A stretch of DNA of 64,000 bases from Pectinatus haikarae (GCF_015732185.1 NZ_WIQM01000008.1:372001-436000), one strand, 5' to 3'. Shown: positions 44,116 through 53,281, counted from the stretch's first letter. Notes: generated by a model from the letters alone, not told the origin. Numbers and translations are program-made.

Positions 44116-44202
44116 AACAAGGGAGCCTATGCAATAGGCTGAGAAAGGGCTGTGAGCACCTGACCTTTGACCTGATCGGGATAATGCCTGCGTAGGGAGT
44201 TT
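44116..44202 (+). ncRNA. TPP riboswitch (THI element)
   Basis: Conserved parts in order: AAGGGAGCC, AGGCTGAGAAAGGGC, the CACCTGACC / TTGACCTGATC block and GGATAATGCCTGCGTAGGGA. TPP binding is known to shut off thiamine genes; here a terminator follows directly. Confidence 0.97.
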
Positions 44203-44216
44203 TGTTTTGAACGCAT

Positions 44217-44256
44217 AACGTCTATCCTGATCAGGGTGGACGTTTTATTTTTTTTT
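44217..44256 (+). terminator. TPP-riboswitch-controlled terminator
   Basis: AACGTCTATCCTGA pairs with TCAGGGTGGACGTT (two G-U pairs), followed by TTATTTTTTTTT. It stands directly before the thiS ribosome binding site. Confidence 0.88.
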
Positions 44257-44268
44257 GAGGTGATGAAA

Positions 44269-44475
44269 GTGCAGATTGTTATCAATGGAAAAAAAAGGCA
44301 GCTTGCCGAGAACATTTCGCTCCAGACAGTAATGGATGAAAATTTAGCAGCCGGCGGACGAGCCGTTGCTGAGTTGAATGAGCGGATAATCGACAAACAG
44401 GCATGGAATGAAACAATGCTGAAGGAAAATGATGTATTGGAAATAGTGGCATTTATGGGAGGCGGTTCTAAATGA
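44269..44475 (+). CDS. thiS: ThiS sulfur carrier with a C-terminal Ser-Lys extension
   Basis: 68 residues from a GTG at 44269 (GAGGTG six bases before; the ATG at 44263 is too close). Beta-grasp fold: [23 protein letters not shown] ... [13 protein letters not shown]. ThiS donates sulfur from a C-terminal thiocarboxylate on Gly-Gly to the thiazole made by ThiG. Here the reading frame continues with Ser-Lys after the glycines before TGA, so the diglycine is not terminal and would need trimming. No thiF, the usual activating enzyme, is in the operon. The stop overlaps the thiG start. Confidence 0.88.
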   Translation: MQIVINGKKRQLAENISLQTVMDENLAAGGRAVAELNERIIDKQAWNETMLKENDVLEIVAFMGGGSK

Positions 44476-45269
44476 CGGTCAGTGAAAATGATTATTTGGA
44501 AATTGGCGGAAAAATTTTAACAAGCAGATTCTTTATCGGTACAGGTAAATTTGCCGACAACAAAAAAATGCCGGAGGTCATCCACGCAGGAAAAGCTTCT
44601 GTGGTGACGGTAGCTTTAAGGCGTGCTGATCTGAAATCGACCGAAGAGAATATTCTTGATCATATTCCGCAGGATGTTGTTCTCATGCCGAATACATCGG
44701 GGGCAAGAACTGCGGAAGAAGCAATAAGGATTGCGCATTTGTCAAAAGCGATGGGCTGCGGCAGCTGGATCAAAATAGAAGTTATTTCTGATAATCGTTA
44801 TCTTTTGCCCGACAATCAGGAAACACTGAAAGCCACGGAAATTTTGGCAGCCGAGGGGTTTACCGTACTGCCGTATATAAGTCCTGAATTGATGGACGCG
44901 AAAAGGCTGGTGGATGCCGGAGCTGCGGCAGTGATGCCTTTTGCCGCACCCATAGGTTCCAACAGAGGACTCAGAACAAAGGAACTTGTCCAGATATTGA
45001 TTGATGAAATAGATGCGCCTATCATCGTGGACGCGGGGATAGGCAGACCATCCGAAGCAGCCGAATGTATGGAAATGGGAGCCGCGGCTGTTTTGGTGAA
45101 TACGGCTGTTGCCACAGCCGGCTCGCCTGTGAAGATGGCTGAAGCTTTTTCACAGGCAATAATAGCCGGAAGAACGGCATTTCTGGCCGGGACGGGCCGA
45201 ATACTTGCAGCGGGGGCAAGCAGTGCTTCCTCACCGCTTACCGGTTTTTTGCGCAGGGAGGAAGTATAA
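44472..45269 (+). CDS. thiG: Thiazole synthase
   Basis: 265 residues. Family motifs: [15 protein letters not shown], the Schiff-base lysine region [46 protein letters not shown] and [27 protein letters not shown]. It joins 1-deoxyxylulose 5-phosphate, dehydroglycine and ThiS sulfur into the thiazole of thiamine. Starts inside thiS (ATGA). Confidence 0.96.
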   Translation: MTVSENDYLEIGGKILTSRFFIGTGKFADNKKMPEVIHAGKASVVTVALRRADLKSTEENILDHIPQDVVLMPNTSGARTAEEAIRIAHLSKAMGCGSWIKIEVISDNRYLLPDNQETLKATEILAAEGFTVLPYISPELMDAKRLVDAGAAAVMPFAAPIGSNRGLRTKELVQILIDEIDAPIIVDAGIGRPSEAAECMEMGAAAVLVNTAVATAGSPVKMAEAFSQAIIAGRTAFLAGTGRILAAGASSASSPLTGFLRREEV

Positions 45270-45270
45270 T

Positions 45271-46383
45271 ATGTCTGCCGAAACTTATCTGCAGGAAAAA
45301 CAGCAGTATAATGACCTGAACTTCACAGATTTTCTCAATAAGGTAACAGAGGAAGACGTATTGCAGGTCCTGACAAAGAACAGAATCAGCCGCATGGATT
45401 TTTTGAGGCTGCTTTCGCCTGCCGCCCAAAAACATCTGGAGGATATGGCGCAGCGTTCCCGCCGCGATACGATAAGAAACTTCGGGTATACTATGCAGCT
45501 GTTTACGCCGATGTATATAGCCGACTATTGTGATAACTTGTGTGTATACTGCGGTTTTAATCACAATAATAAGATAAGCCGCCGCTGCCTTACAATGGAT
45601 GAGATCGCAAAAGAAGCGGAGAATATAACACAGACAGGACTCCGGAATATTTTGGTATTGACCGGTGAATCGCAAAAATACAGCCCGGTTGATTATATTC
45701 TGGAAGCGGTGGAAGTCCTCAGAAAATATTTTGACAGTGTAGCCATTGAAGTTTATTCTTTTTCGGAAAAGGATTATATTCGTGCTGCGGATACGGGCGT
45801 GGACGGAATGACAATGTTTCAGGAATGTTATGATAAAGACATATATGAGACACTCCACCCGGGCGGACCGAAAGCCGATTATGAATATCGGCTGGATGCG
45901 CCGGAGCGCGCCTGCCGTGCGGGTATCCGCAATGTGAATATAGGGGCGCTTCTGGGGCTTAATGAATGGCACGAAGAAGCGTTCTTTACGGGTGTTCATG
46001 CTGATTATCTGCAGCATAAATATAAGGATACGGAAATAGCTGTTTCTACGCCGAGGATGCGCCCGTGTTCAGCTGGCTATGCGCCGCGTTCTATAGTAAA
46101 TGATATTGAACTCGTACAGTATATAACGGCGCTGCGGATTTTTTTGCCGCGGGCAGGAATTACTCTGTCAACAAGGGAAAAACCAAGAATGCGTGACCAT
46201 TTGGTGAAAATGGGAATTACTAAAATATCCGGCGGCGTAACGGTCGCGGTCGGAGGCCATACAAAGGGAGAAGACGACGGACAATTTGAAATATCCGATC
46301 AGCGGTCTGTCCCGCAAATGGCGCAAATGCTTTATGCTCAGGGATATCAGCCCGTGTATAAAGATTGGCAGACACTTATTTGA
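45271..46383 (+). CDS. thiH: 2-iminoacetate synthase (radical SAM, tyrosine lyase)
   Basis: 370 residues from the ATG at 45271 after GGGAGGAAG. The radical SAM cluster motif C-x3-C-x2-C is in YCDNLCVYCGF; VLTGESQKY and ARIGIRNVNIGALLGL-type segments follow, and STREKPRMRDHLVKMGITKISGG lies near the end. It cleaves tyrosine to dehydroglycine for ThiG, an anaerobic route that fits the organism. One base after thiG. Confidence 0.95.
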   Translation: MSAETYLQEKQQYNDLNFTDFLNKVTEEDVLQVLTKNRISRMDFLRLLSPAAQKHLEDMAQRSRRDTIRNFGYTMQLFTPMYIADYCDNLCVYCGFNHNNKISRRCLTMDEIAKEAENITQTGLRNILVLTGESQKYSPVDYILEAVEVLRKYFDSVAIEVYSFSEKDYIRAADTGVDGMTMFQECYDKDIYETLHPGGPKADYEYRLDAPERACRAGIRNVNIGALLGLNEWHEEAFFTGVHADYLQHKYKDTEIAVSTPRMRPCSAGYAPRSIVNDIELVQYITALRIFLPRAGITLSTREKPRMRDHLVKMGITKISGGVTVAVGGHTKGEDDGQFEISDQRSVPQMAQMLYAQGYQPVYKDWQTLI

Positions 46384-46497
46384 AGAATAGACGATTAATG
46401 ATAAATATTTGCAGGAATATCCCCGCCATACGCGAAATAGTTATACGATGTATGTTGGAACATTCATCGCATAATGTACTCACACAGGAGGATATTT

Positions 46498-47157
46498 ATG
46501 AATCTAAGAGCAGGCATGGAATCTTTTTTCAACACAGGAATTTACGGGATAACTGCTGAAAAAGTGTCAAACGGGCGTGACAATATTGAAGTGGTCCGCG
46601 AAATGCTTGAAGGAGGCATCAAATTTATCCAGTATCGTGAAAAAGAAAAGGATGCCCTTTCTCGTTACGAAGAATGTCTTATTTTGCGTGATATGGTAAA
46701 ACAGGCAGGCGGAGTTTTTATCATTGACGACTTTATAGATTTAGCCATAGCGGTTAATGCCGACGGTGTTCATATCGGGCAGGCTGATCTGCCTGTACAT
46801 GTTGTGCGCAAGATGCTCGGCAGCGATAAATTGATCGGCTTGTCAACGCATAGCGCGGAAGAGCTGGAACGAGCCAATGAGTTAAAGAAATATATTGATT
46901 ATATAGGCGTCGGTCCCATACATGCCACACCTACCAAAAAGGATGCTGTACCTGTGGGTATTGACTATCTTTCGTACGCTGCAAAAAATGCACAGATGCC
47001 TTTTGTTGCCATAGGCGGCATAAAAGAGCATAATATTGATGAAGTCATCAGCGCGGGGGCAAAAACGGTAGCTGTGGTGAGCGACGTTGTCGGAGCCGAA
47101 AACATAAAAAGAAAAGTGGAAAAACTGCGGGAAAAAATGTTTTCCGGTATTCACTGA
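46498..47157 (+). CDS. thiE: Thiamine phosphate synthase
   Basis: 219 residues from the ATG at 46498 after AGGAGG. TIM barrel with FIQYREKEKDALSRYEE, FIIDDFIDLAIAVNADGVHIGQADLPV, GLSTHSAEELERA, DYIGVGPIHATPTKKDA and FVAIGGIKEHNIDEV. It couples thiazole phosphate with HMP pyrophosphate. The 114-base gap before it has no clear element. A strong terminator follows. Confidence 0.95.
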   Translation: MNLRAGMESFFNTGIYGITAEKVSNGRDNIEVVREMLEGGIKFIQYREKEKDALSRYEECLILRDMVKQAGGVFIIDDFIDLAIAVNADGVHIGQADLPVHVVRKMLGSDKLIGLSTHSAEELERANELKKYIDYIGVGPIHATPTKKDAVPVGIDYLSYAAKNAQMPFVAIGGIKEHNIDEVISAGAKTVAVVSDVVGAENIKRKVEKLREKMFSGIH

Positions 47158-47180
47158 GGCTATATATTTTTTTAAATAAG

Positions 47181-47216
47181 GACGGATCGCCGATGTTTCG
47201 GCGATCCGTCTTTTCC
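47181..47216 (+). terminator. Terminator of the thiamine operon
   Basis: GACGGATCGCCG pairs perfectly with CGGCGATCCGTC around ATGTTT, followed by TTTTCC. Confidence 0.93.
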
Positions 47217-47217
47217 T

Positions 47218-47248
47218 GTGACAAACTGTCGGATTTATAGTATATAAT
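47218..47248 (+). promoter_or_regulatory. Promoter with 19-bp spacer before the uptake ATPase gene
   Basis: GTGACA (47218-47223), 19-bp spacer, TATAAT (47243-47248). The long spacer is typical of promoters activated by MerR-family regulators. Confidence 0.6.
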
Positions 47249-47319
47249 GGATAAGATGCAGGCAAATTTAACAATCGTACAATGAATATAAGATATTACG
47301 CATACGGGAGGACATGCTT

Positions 47320-48144
47320 ATGAAATCAGCCGTAACTATAGAAAACATTGATATCGGTTATGGCAGGCATATTATATTGAATAATATAAACGCTGAAATA
47401 ACGGCCGGACAATTTGTCGGCATTATCGGCTGCAATGGTTCGGGGAAAAGCACTCTGCTAAAAGCACTGAGAGGGCTTCAGCCTTTGAATAAAGGCAGAA
47501 TCTCATATTTTGGCAGGGACATAAGGGCGCTGACAGCAAAACAGACTGCCCGTATGGCAGCCTATATGCAGCAAAATATAAATTTACAATTCAATTATAC
47601 AGGCAGGGATATCGTCTCAGCCGGACGATATCCGTATTTGGAGTGGTGGCAGAAAGAAAGCAGGGCAGATGAAGAATTGGTACAGGCCTGCTTGGAATAT
47701 ACGGGGACGAAGGATCTGCAGAATATACCTGTCAACGAAATTTCAGGCGGACAGAGACAGCGGATTTTTCTGGCAAAAGTTCTTGCACAAAAAACACCGC
47801 TTATTTTCATGGATGAACCGACAGCCGGATTGGATATGGTTTACCAGGAAGAAACATTTCGCTTTACAAGAGAGCTGGCACAAAATGGTAAAACGGTGTT
47901 CATGGTGGTTCATGAATTGAATCTGGCAGCCAGATATTGTGACAGGATAATGCTGCTGGGAGAAGGCAGGCTGCTTGACTATGGAGCACCTCAACATATT
48001 TTTACGGAAAATATGTTGTCCAGGGCGTATAATACCGAGGTACAGATAGTGGAAAATCCGCTAACAGGCAGCTTGGAAATAACCGCGAAAGAGAACAGCC
48101 TTATCAGCAGAAAGGGAAAGGCACTCCTGAAAAAAATTTGCTGA
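47320..48144 (+). CDS. FecE/BtuD-type ABC transporter ATPase
   Basis: 274 residues from the ATG at 47320, seven bases after GGGAGGA. Walker A IIGCNGSGKSTLLKAL, signature ISGGQRQRIFLAKVLAQ, Walker B PLIFMDEPTAGLDM, H-loop MVVHELNLAARYCDR. The sequence type matches ATPases of siderophore, haem and corrinoid importers. The matching permease is at 53361 and the binding protein at 49220, so the transporter genes are split over several transcription units. Confidence 0.93.
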   Translation: MKSAVTIENIDIGYGRHIILNNINAEITAGQFVGIIGCNGSGKSTLLKALRGLQPLNKGRISYFGRDIRALTAKQTARMAAYMQQNINLQFNYTGRDIVSAGRYPYLEWWQKESRADEELVQACLEYTGTKDLQNIPVNEISGGQRQRIFLAKVLAQKTPLIFMDEPTAGLDMVYQEETFRFTRELAQNGKTVFMVVHELNLAARYCDRIMLLGEGRLLDYGAPQHIFTENMLSRAYNTEVQIVENPLTGSLEITAKENSLISRKGKALLKKIC

Positions 48145-48178
48145 ATAAACAGGTATTTTGTTTTTGCCGCTGATGGTG

Positions 48179-48209
48179 TTGACTGTATACAAGCTATATG
48201 CTTTATAAT
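48179..48209 (+). promoter_or_regulatory. Promoter with 19-bp spacer before the TIM-barrel gene
   Basis: TTGACT (48179-48184), spacer GTATACAAGCTATATGCTT (19 bp), TATAAT (48204-48209). The spacer shares GTATA and GCTATAT with those at 51251 and 53282. Confidence 0.7.
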
Positions 48210-48224
48210 GGCTCTGTGATTATT

Positions 48225-49208
48225 ATGAAAAATTTATTAAATTATTGTGCTATTAAATGGTATGAAAATGATTTGGCGGCAAGAAATATCAGACTGGAAG
48301 AATATTTGAGGCGATATGGGCTGGACGGAATAGAACAATTGATATATGGCACACATATTCCTATTCCTGATTACAGTAAAAGCACTGTCGGTGTGCATCT
48401 GGCATATTGGCCATATTGGCTCGATTTTTGGCGGGGCAATATAACCGTAGTAGAGGGACAATTCAAAAATAAGCAGGAAAAGCTTCGTTATTTTGGCGGA
48501 GCAGTAAATAAGAGTGAATGGCTGTCTGTGATAAGGAAAAATATAAAGATCGCATTGCGGCAAAGTCCTGAATATCTGGTGTGGCATGTGGCGGAATGCC
48601 GCCCGGCGGAAATGTACACCTTTTCATTCAGCTATAATGATGATGAAGTGCTGGAGGCGGCAGCGGAGGTTTTTAACTGTATAGACGAGTGTATTCCCGA
48701 TGATGTTTCAGTGTTCTTTGAGAATTTGTGGTGGCCGGGTTTGAGACTGCTTGACAAAAAATCGGTATGCAGGTTTTTTTCCTTGATAAAGAAAAAAAAT
48801 GTGGGAATCATGCTTGATACGGGCCATTTGCTGAATACTGACAGCAAAATTGAAAATGAAAAACAGGCAGTCGAATATATAGCAAGCAGAATTTCGGCAT
48901 TGGGCGCGGAAGCAGGCCGTATCAAAGGGGTGCACTTGAATTGTTCACTTTCAGGGAAATATCAGCAATCCTTCGGGCACTGCGCACCGCAATGCATGGA
49001 TCCGCATATATTGCTGAAACACGTAGTGGCAATAGATCAGCATATGCCTTTTACGCATACAGGCATAAAAAGAATATTGAAAATGATAAAGCCGGATTAT
49101 CTTGTCCATGAGCTTAATTATAAAAATTTTTCTCAATTGGATATACTTTTGGCAAAGCAGCTGACGGCATGCGGGCTTTTAGGCAGCGGTGAAAAATATT
49201 CAGGTTAA
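48225..49208 (+). CDS. AP-endonuclease-2-type TIM-barrel protein, possibly CbiR-like cobamide-remodelling enzyme
   Basis: 327 residues from the ATG at 48225; no good ribosome binding site is seen, and the expected transcript start is about ten bases upstream. It has the metal-site pattern of the xylose isomerase-like/AP endonuclease 2 fold: FFENLWWPG (Glu), IMLDTGHL (Asp, His), GVHLNCSL (His), and YLVHELN (Glu). CbiR, which removes the lower ligand of cobamides, belongs to this superfamily and occurs with corrinoid transport. The setting in a BtuFCD/BtuB-like uptake locus favours a role in processing the imported ligand. I cannot confirm CbiR from memory of its sequence; a sugar-phosphate isomerase-like role is possible. 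Confidence 0.6.
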   Translation: MKNLLNYCAIKWYENDLAARNIRLEEYLRRYGLDGIEQLIYGTHIPIPDYSKSTVGVHLAYWPYWLDFWRGNITVVEGQFKNKQEKLRYFGGAVNKSEWLSVIRKNIKIALRQSPEYLVWHVAECRPAEMYTFSFSYNDDEVLEAAAEVFNCIDECIPDDVSVFFENLWWPGLRLLDKKSVCRFFSLIKKKNVGIMLDTGHLLNTDSKIENEKQAVEYIASRISALGAEAGRIKGVHLNCSLSGKYQQSFGHCAPQCMDPHILLKHVVAIDQHMPFTHTGIKRILKMIKPDYLVHELNYKNFSQLDILLAKQLTACGLLGSGEKYSG

Positions 49209-49219
49209 GGGTGGAAAAA

Positions 49220-50224
49220 ATGACAAATTTGCGAAGGCTGTTTTGCGGCACTGTGGTACTGGCGTTGTGCGTTTTTTTGATTATGGGCTGCGGTGTGAAA
49301 GAAGCGGAACATAATGGCGGGTCAGCATATTCGGTGACGGACAGCCGGGGCATGAAAGTGGACTTCGAGCAGAAACCGCAGAAAATTGTTACACTTTCGA
49401 TGAGTACGGATGAAATTGTATTAGGCTTAGTGAGACCGGATAAACTTGCCGCGGTGAATTATCTTTTGGATGATCCGGTAAGTTCTGCCATTCCGGATCT
49501 GGCCAAGAAAATTCCGACAAAGATCAAGAATCCTTCGGCAGAAGAAATTTTTGCTATGAAACCTGATTTGGTCATAATCCCCGATTGGAATAATATTGAA
49601 ATAGCTGATAGTCTCAGGGATCTTGGTCTAAAAGTCGTTGTGGTCCCCGGTGCAAAAAATATCGGGGAAGTGAAGGTCTCCGTACAGCTCATTGCGGATG
49701 CTTTGGGAGAACATGAGAAGGGAACAGAACTCATAGCTCTAATGGATGAAAAGATCAACGAAATAGAGAGCAAGGTTATTAAAATACCGCAGGAGGACAG
49801 GAAAAAAGTGGCTATTCTTTCCCTTATGCCGGGATACGGCGGCATAGGGTCTTCCTTTGATGATATATGCAAATATGCAGGGGTCGTGAATGGAATGGCT
49901 GATGAGGGACTGCATAATGGACAGCCCGTCAGCAAAGAAGAGCTGATAAAAATCAATCCGGATATTTTGTTTTTGCCGGCATATGCTGACCATAATTCGG
50001 TTGATGCGAATGTGCGCAACGAAAAATATCTTGATGATCCGGCTCTGCAGGGGATAAATGCCATCAAAGAAAATAATCTTGTATATCCGCGGGAGAGTTA
50101 TATTTATTCGGTATCGCAAAATATTGTTTTTGGTATACAGGAAATTGACCGCTGTGTTTATGGCAGTGTCTTTGACTTTCCGGATAAAGCGCATTTGTCT
50201 GTTTCAGAGGAAGAGAGCAAATAA
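49220..50224 (+). CDS. ABC transporter substrate-binding lipoprotein (BtuF/FepB type)
   Basis: 334 residues from the ATG at 49220, after AAGGGTGG. Signal peptide with lipobox I-M-G-C (Cys near 24). Class III binding-protein features: SVTDSRGMKVDFEQKPQKIVTLSMSTDEIVLGL, MKPDLVIIPDWNN, LGLKVVVVPGAKNIGEVKVSVQLIADALG and a long linking helix. It binds a metal chelate, haem or corrinoid in the periplasm and hands it to the permease. Eleven bases after the TIM-barrel gene, so the two are co-transcribed. Confidence 0.9.
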   Translation: MTNLRRLFCGTVVLALCVFLIMGCGVKEAEHNGGSAYSVTDSRGMKVDFEQKPQKIVTLSMSTDEIVLGLVRPDKLAAVNYLLDDPVSSAIPDLAKKIPTKIKNPSAEEIFAMKPDLVIIPDWNNIEIADSLRDLGLKVVVVPGAKNIGEVKVSVQLIADALGEHEKGTELIALMDEKINEIESKVIKIPQEDRKKVAILSLMPGYGGIGSSFDDICKYAGVVNGMADEGLHNGQPVSKEELIKINPDILFLPAYADHNSVDANVRNEKYLDDPALQGINAIKENNLVYPRESYIYSVSQNIVFGIQEIDRCVYGSVFDFPDKAHLSVSEEESK

Positions 50225-50243
50225 AAATATATACAGCAAATGC

Positions 50244-50273
50244 AAAAAAACTGCCGACTAGGCAGTTTTTTTT
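50244..50273. terminator. Bidirectional terminator, overlapping the 3' end of the MerR gene
   Basis: AAAAAAACTGCC pairs with GGCAGTTTTTTT around GACTA. The stop codon of the minus-strand MerR gene lies in the loop, so its last codons form one arm. Confidence 0.9.
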
Positions 50274-51106
50274 GTGTGCTTAACACGAACGATTACTCTG
50301 TTTACATAATTATCAATATCGGAGGTGACCCAGTGATTTTCCAGAGGAGATACGAAAATATCTCCCACAGGCTCAAGCTCGTTGACCCGCATAAATTTTT
50401 GCAGTAATTTTATTATTTCGTCAGTTTTTTTATAATATGATCCCTTAAATGACAACTTGAGATAAAGACCGGCAGGCCGCAGATATGTATTGGGTTTTGC
50501 TGTCCTGGAGTCATTGTCATAAACAGAATAAAAAGAAATGGCTTTCTGCGGATTGCCCTTGAAAAATTCATCGCGGTCGATGACCCAGCCAACATTTTTT
50601 TTGCTGAATTGTTTACAGGAAAATACATCGTAAACATGACGGGCAATTATTTTGATCAAATCCTTGCCTTTGATATGTCTGTCTATGCCGGTGAGACACA
50701 GAAGCCTGACAGGCTCATATGTCAGCAATACCTGATCAAGAATTGCCGTCTGCATCTGCAGTGTGTTTTCCATGACCAGGGTGAGGCTCTGATGAACTTT
50801 TTCCAGTTTGCTGATTGCAAAAAGACATTTTTCGTCCTGCTTTTTAAGCAGCTTTATAAAGGCGGAAGGCGATTTGGCAGTCAGATATTCCTTGATGGTG
50901 GCTATTGGTATATCAAGCTTACGCAGATTGAGGATTATTTCCAAAGTCAGATATTGCTCTATGGCATAATGCCTGTAGCCGTTGCTGCTTATAAATTCAG
51001 GCTTTAAAAGACCTATCCTGTCATAATACAGAAGTGTCTGTTTAGGTATTTTGTAAAGTGCTGCCAATTCGCCGCTCGTAAAATAATTATCACATTTTTT
51101 ATCCAT
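50258..51106 (-). CDS. MerR-family regulator with GyrI/BmrR-like ligand domain
   Basis: 282 residues. N-terminal MerR HTH: FTSGELAALYKIPKQTLLYYDRIGLLKPEFISSNGYRHYAIEQYLTLEIILNLRKLDIPIATIKEYL, then a coiled dimer helix (about 80-118) and a C-terminal GyrI-like domain (about 125-275) ending YVNRVIVRVK, as in BmrR. No B12-binding D-x-H-x-x-G motif and no metal-binding Cys pattern. MerR proteins activate promoters with 19-20 bp spacers; four such promoters are in this locus. I infer that it senses the transported ligand or a related compound and activates the uptake genes. Confidence 0.9.
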   Translation of the reverse strand: MDKKCDNYFTSGELAALYKIPKQTLLYYDRIGLLKPEFISSNGYRHYAIEQYLTLEIILNLRKLDIPIATIKEYLTAKSPSAFIKLLKKQDEKCLFAISKLEKVHQSLTLVMENTLQMQTAILDQVLLTYEPVRLLCLTGIDRHIKGKDLIKIIARHVYDVFSCKQFSKKNVGWVIDRDEFFKGNPQKAISFYSVYDNDSRTAKPNTYLRPAGLYLKLSFKGSYYKKTDEIIKLLQKFMRVNELEPVGDIFVSPLENHWVTSDIDNYVNRVIVRVKHTKKTA

Positions 51107-51250
51107 TATTACACCTGTTAATTATAAATATAGCATATTGATCGATAACCAGTCAATCGATATACAGGTCATCCGCATATTAAGTTTGTATATTTTTACA
51201 AATATGAGGGCAGAGCATATTCGATCCTGATAAATAGCGCTGTTATGCAA

Positions 51251-51281
51251 TTGACAGTATATTTGCTATATAGTTTATTAT
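51251..51281 (+). promoter_or_regulatory. Promoter with 19-bp spacer before the receptor gene
   Basis: TTGACA (51251-51256), spacer GTATATTTGCTATATAGTT (19 bp, with TATA-N5-TATA dyad), TATTAT (51276-51281). Confidence 0.75.
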
Positions 51282-51327
51282 TTACAAGTATTTATAATTA
51301 TACTTTATGGAAGGATATGGTATATTC

Positions 51328-53274
51328 ATGAAGAATCATACAAACAAAAAAATTGTCTTAGCTGTTTGTATAGGCAGCAGTGTTTTATGGGAGGGGAATG
51401 CTGTAGCATCTGCCGATACGGCGCAGGCGTATAATTTTGATGACATAGTTGTCACGGCATCAAGGCTTTCTGAAAAAATTGCGGACACACCGGCTGATGT
51501 ATATATTATAACGGCAAAAAATATTGCTGACAGACATTATCAAAGTGTGAGCGAAGCACTGGACAATGCTCCCGGTGTTATGGTTAAGCAGGGCGGATTT
51601 GGCGGCAGTGATCAGCACGTATTTATAAATGGTGACGATCGCGTCGTTATAATGGTCGACGGCAGACGGCTCAATCTTGACAAAGGCACAAGCGGACGGT
51701 CCGGTTTTGATATCAGTCTTCTGCCGGCACCGGACTTTATTGAAAAAATAGAAATAGTAAAGGGGATAGGTTCATCATTATACGGGTCCGATGCCGCTGC
51801 CGGGGTAATAAATATTATTACGAAAAGCGGTGCTGCCGATAAAATAACGCTGGATGCCAATACAGGATCATGGGGAACGCATAACTATTCAGCCTCGGTA
51901 AGCGGGAAGAAAAATAAAACAGGTTATTTTGTTACGCTGGCTAAATCCAGTCAGGATTATGTAAAATATAAAAATGCAAAAACCGGTGACAATGAAAAAT
52001 GGCCAAGTTCAGCCAACGATACACAAAGTGCCACAGTTAAATTGGATCAGGAAATAGGAAAGGATGATATGCTGACGTTCTATTTTTCACATTTGTTCAA
52101 AAACGGCAGAAAACCTTATCAATCTCCGGAAAGTATGTACGGCTATGCGCCGAATGACTGGGGAACAGATTTGGCGAATGATGTGTCGCTTAAGTACACA
52201 TGGAATAAAAACAAGGAAAACAGCGGTTTTCTGCAGATATATAAAAATTATTATGCAGGTAATTTTGTAAGCGGCGGAGTACACAGCGAATATGATGAAA
52301 AAAAGGAAGGCATTGACTTTCAGCAGAATATAGCGTTGAATGAAAGACATCAGATGGTAACAGGTCTGGAATGGCGTCAGTCCAGTGTGAACAGTCCCGC
52401 TATGTACGACGGAAGGGAAGGCAATATAAACAATAAGGCGGCATTTTTGCAGGATACGTGGAAAATAGATAACTCCTGGAGTATTACTGCGGGTGCGCGC
52501 TACGATAAGCATAATTATTTTGGTGATAAAACAACTCTGCATGCAGCAATCAATAAAAAATTCAATGCGGATAACAGAGCTTATTTTTCCTGGGGGCAGG
52601 TATTTAACGCACCGCAGGCCAATGATATGTTTTATTATTCACCGGGCGGATACGGTTATGGCTCGTATACGGGCAATCCAAATCTGAAGCCGGAGGAAGG
52701 CAATGTTTATACAGTTGGCTATGACAGCCAAATCAATGCAAAAACCGGTGCCGGGATGAGTGTTTTTTACAGTGATATAAAAAATGCTATTGACTGGGCA
52801 CCTGTTGACGCAGACAATACTTTAGGCGATTGGAAAGTGTCCAATGTTGACAGATTAAAAAAACGCGGTCTGACAATATATCTGAACCGTAAAATTGACA
52901 GCAATTGGTCAGCAGATTTTAATTATACATATATAAAGAGCGAAAAAAGTGAAAGCGGCAGCGCATATGAAAGGGACGGAAATATACCGGCTAATCAATA
53001 TAAATTAGGTCTGAAATACAATAAGGATAAGTGGGATGCAGAAATTTACGGGCGTGGTGCCAGCGGAGCCGCAGAGTCAAAATATGTTGATTCGAAATGG
53101 TTGACGATTGATCTTGCGGCGCAATATAAATTAAATAGTAATGTTAATTTATATGCAAAAATCTATAATTTGACAAATGCGGCATATGCTGAAAGCGGCG
53201 GGATAACAGACGGCAGTTATAATTATCCTATGCCGGGGCGCAGCTTTCTGCTCGGCATGCAGTACAGTTTCTGA
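51328..53274 (+). CDS. TonB-dependent outer-membrane receptor, BtuB-like
   Basis: 648 residues; start at 51328 gives a normal signal peptide (MKNHTNKKIVL...AVASA). TonB box region FDDIVVTASR, plug domain (about 45-170) with SEALDNAPGVMVKQGG, VVIMVDGRRLN, IEIVKGIGSSLYGSDAAAGVINIITK, then a 22-strand barrel region with many aromatic strands and NPNLKPEEGNVYTVGYD, ending with the C-terminal Phe (LLGMQYSF). Length and plug are close to BtuB and haem/siderophore receptors. No B12 riboswitch precedes it. Powered by TonB, perhaps the proteins at 7775 or 59203. Confidence 0.92.
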   Translation: MKNHTNKKIVLAVCIGSSVLWEGNAVASADTAQAYNFDDIVVTASRLSEKIADTPADVYIITAKNIADRHYQSVSEALDNAPGVMVKQGGFGGSDQHVFINGDDRVVIMVDGRRLNLDKGTSGRSGFDISLLPAPDFIEKIEIVKGIGSSLYGSDAAAGVINIITKSGAADKITLDANTGSWGTHNYSASVSGKKNKTGYFVTLAKSSQDYVKYKNAKTGDNEKWPSSANDTQSATVKLDQEIGKDDMLTFYFSHLFKNGRKPYQSPESMYGYAPNDWGTDLANDVSLKYTWNKNKENSGFLQIYKNYYAGNFVSGGVHSEYDEKKEGIDFQQNIALNERHQMVTGLEWRQSSVNSPAMYDGREGNINNKAAFLQDTWKIDNSWSITAGARYDKHNYFGDKTTLHAAINKKFNADNRAYFSWGQVFNAPQANDMFYYSPGGYGYGSYTGNPNLKPEEGNVYTVGYDSQINAKTGAGMSVFYSDIKNAIDWAPVDADNTLGDWKVSNVDRLKKRGLTIYLNRKIDSNWSADFNYTYIKSEKSESGSAYERDGNIPANQYKLGLKYNKDKWDAEIYGRGASGAAESKYVDSKWLTIDLAAQYKLNSNVNLYAKIYNLTNAAYAESGGITDGSYNYPMPGRSFLLGMQYSF

Positions 53275-53281
53275 AAGATAT

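Noticed and set aside
45238-46017. 259-codon minus-strand ORF opposite thiH
   Set aside because: Shadow of thiH; the radical SAM protein on the plus strand has all family motifs.
46365-46559. Short plus-strand ORF across the thiH-thiE gap
   Set aside because: Overlaps the end of thiH and the start of thiE, has no ribosome binding site and no recognisable protein features.
47218-51327. Cobalamin riboswitch before the uptake genes
   Set aside because: No GCCACTG B12-box or other conserved core is seen upstream of any of the four transcription units.
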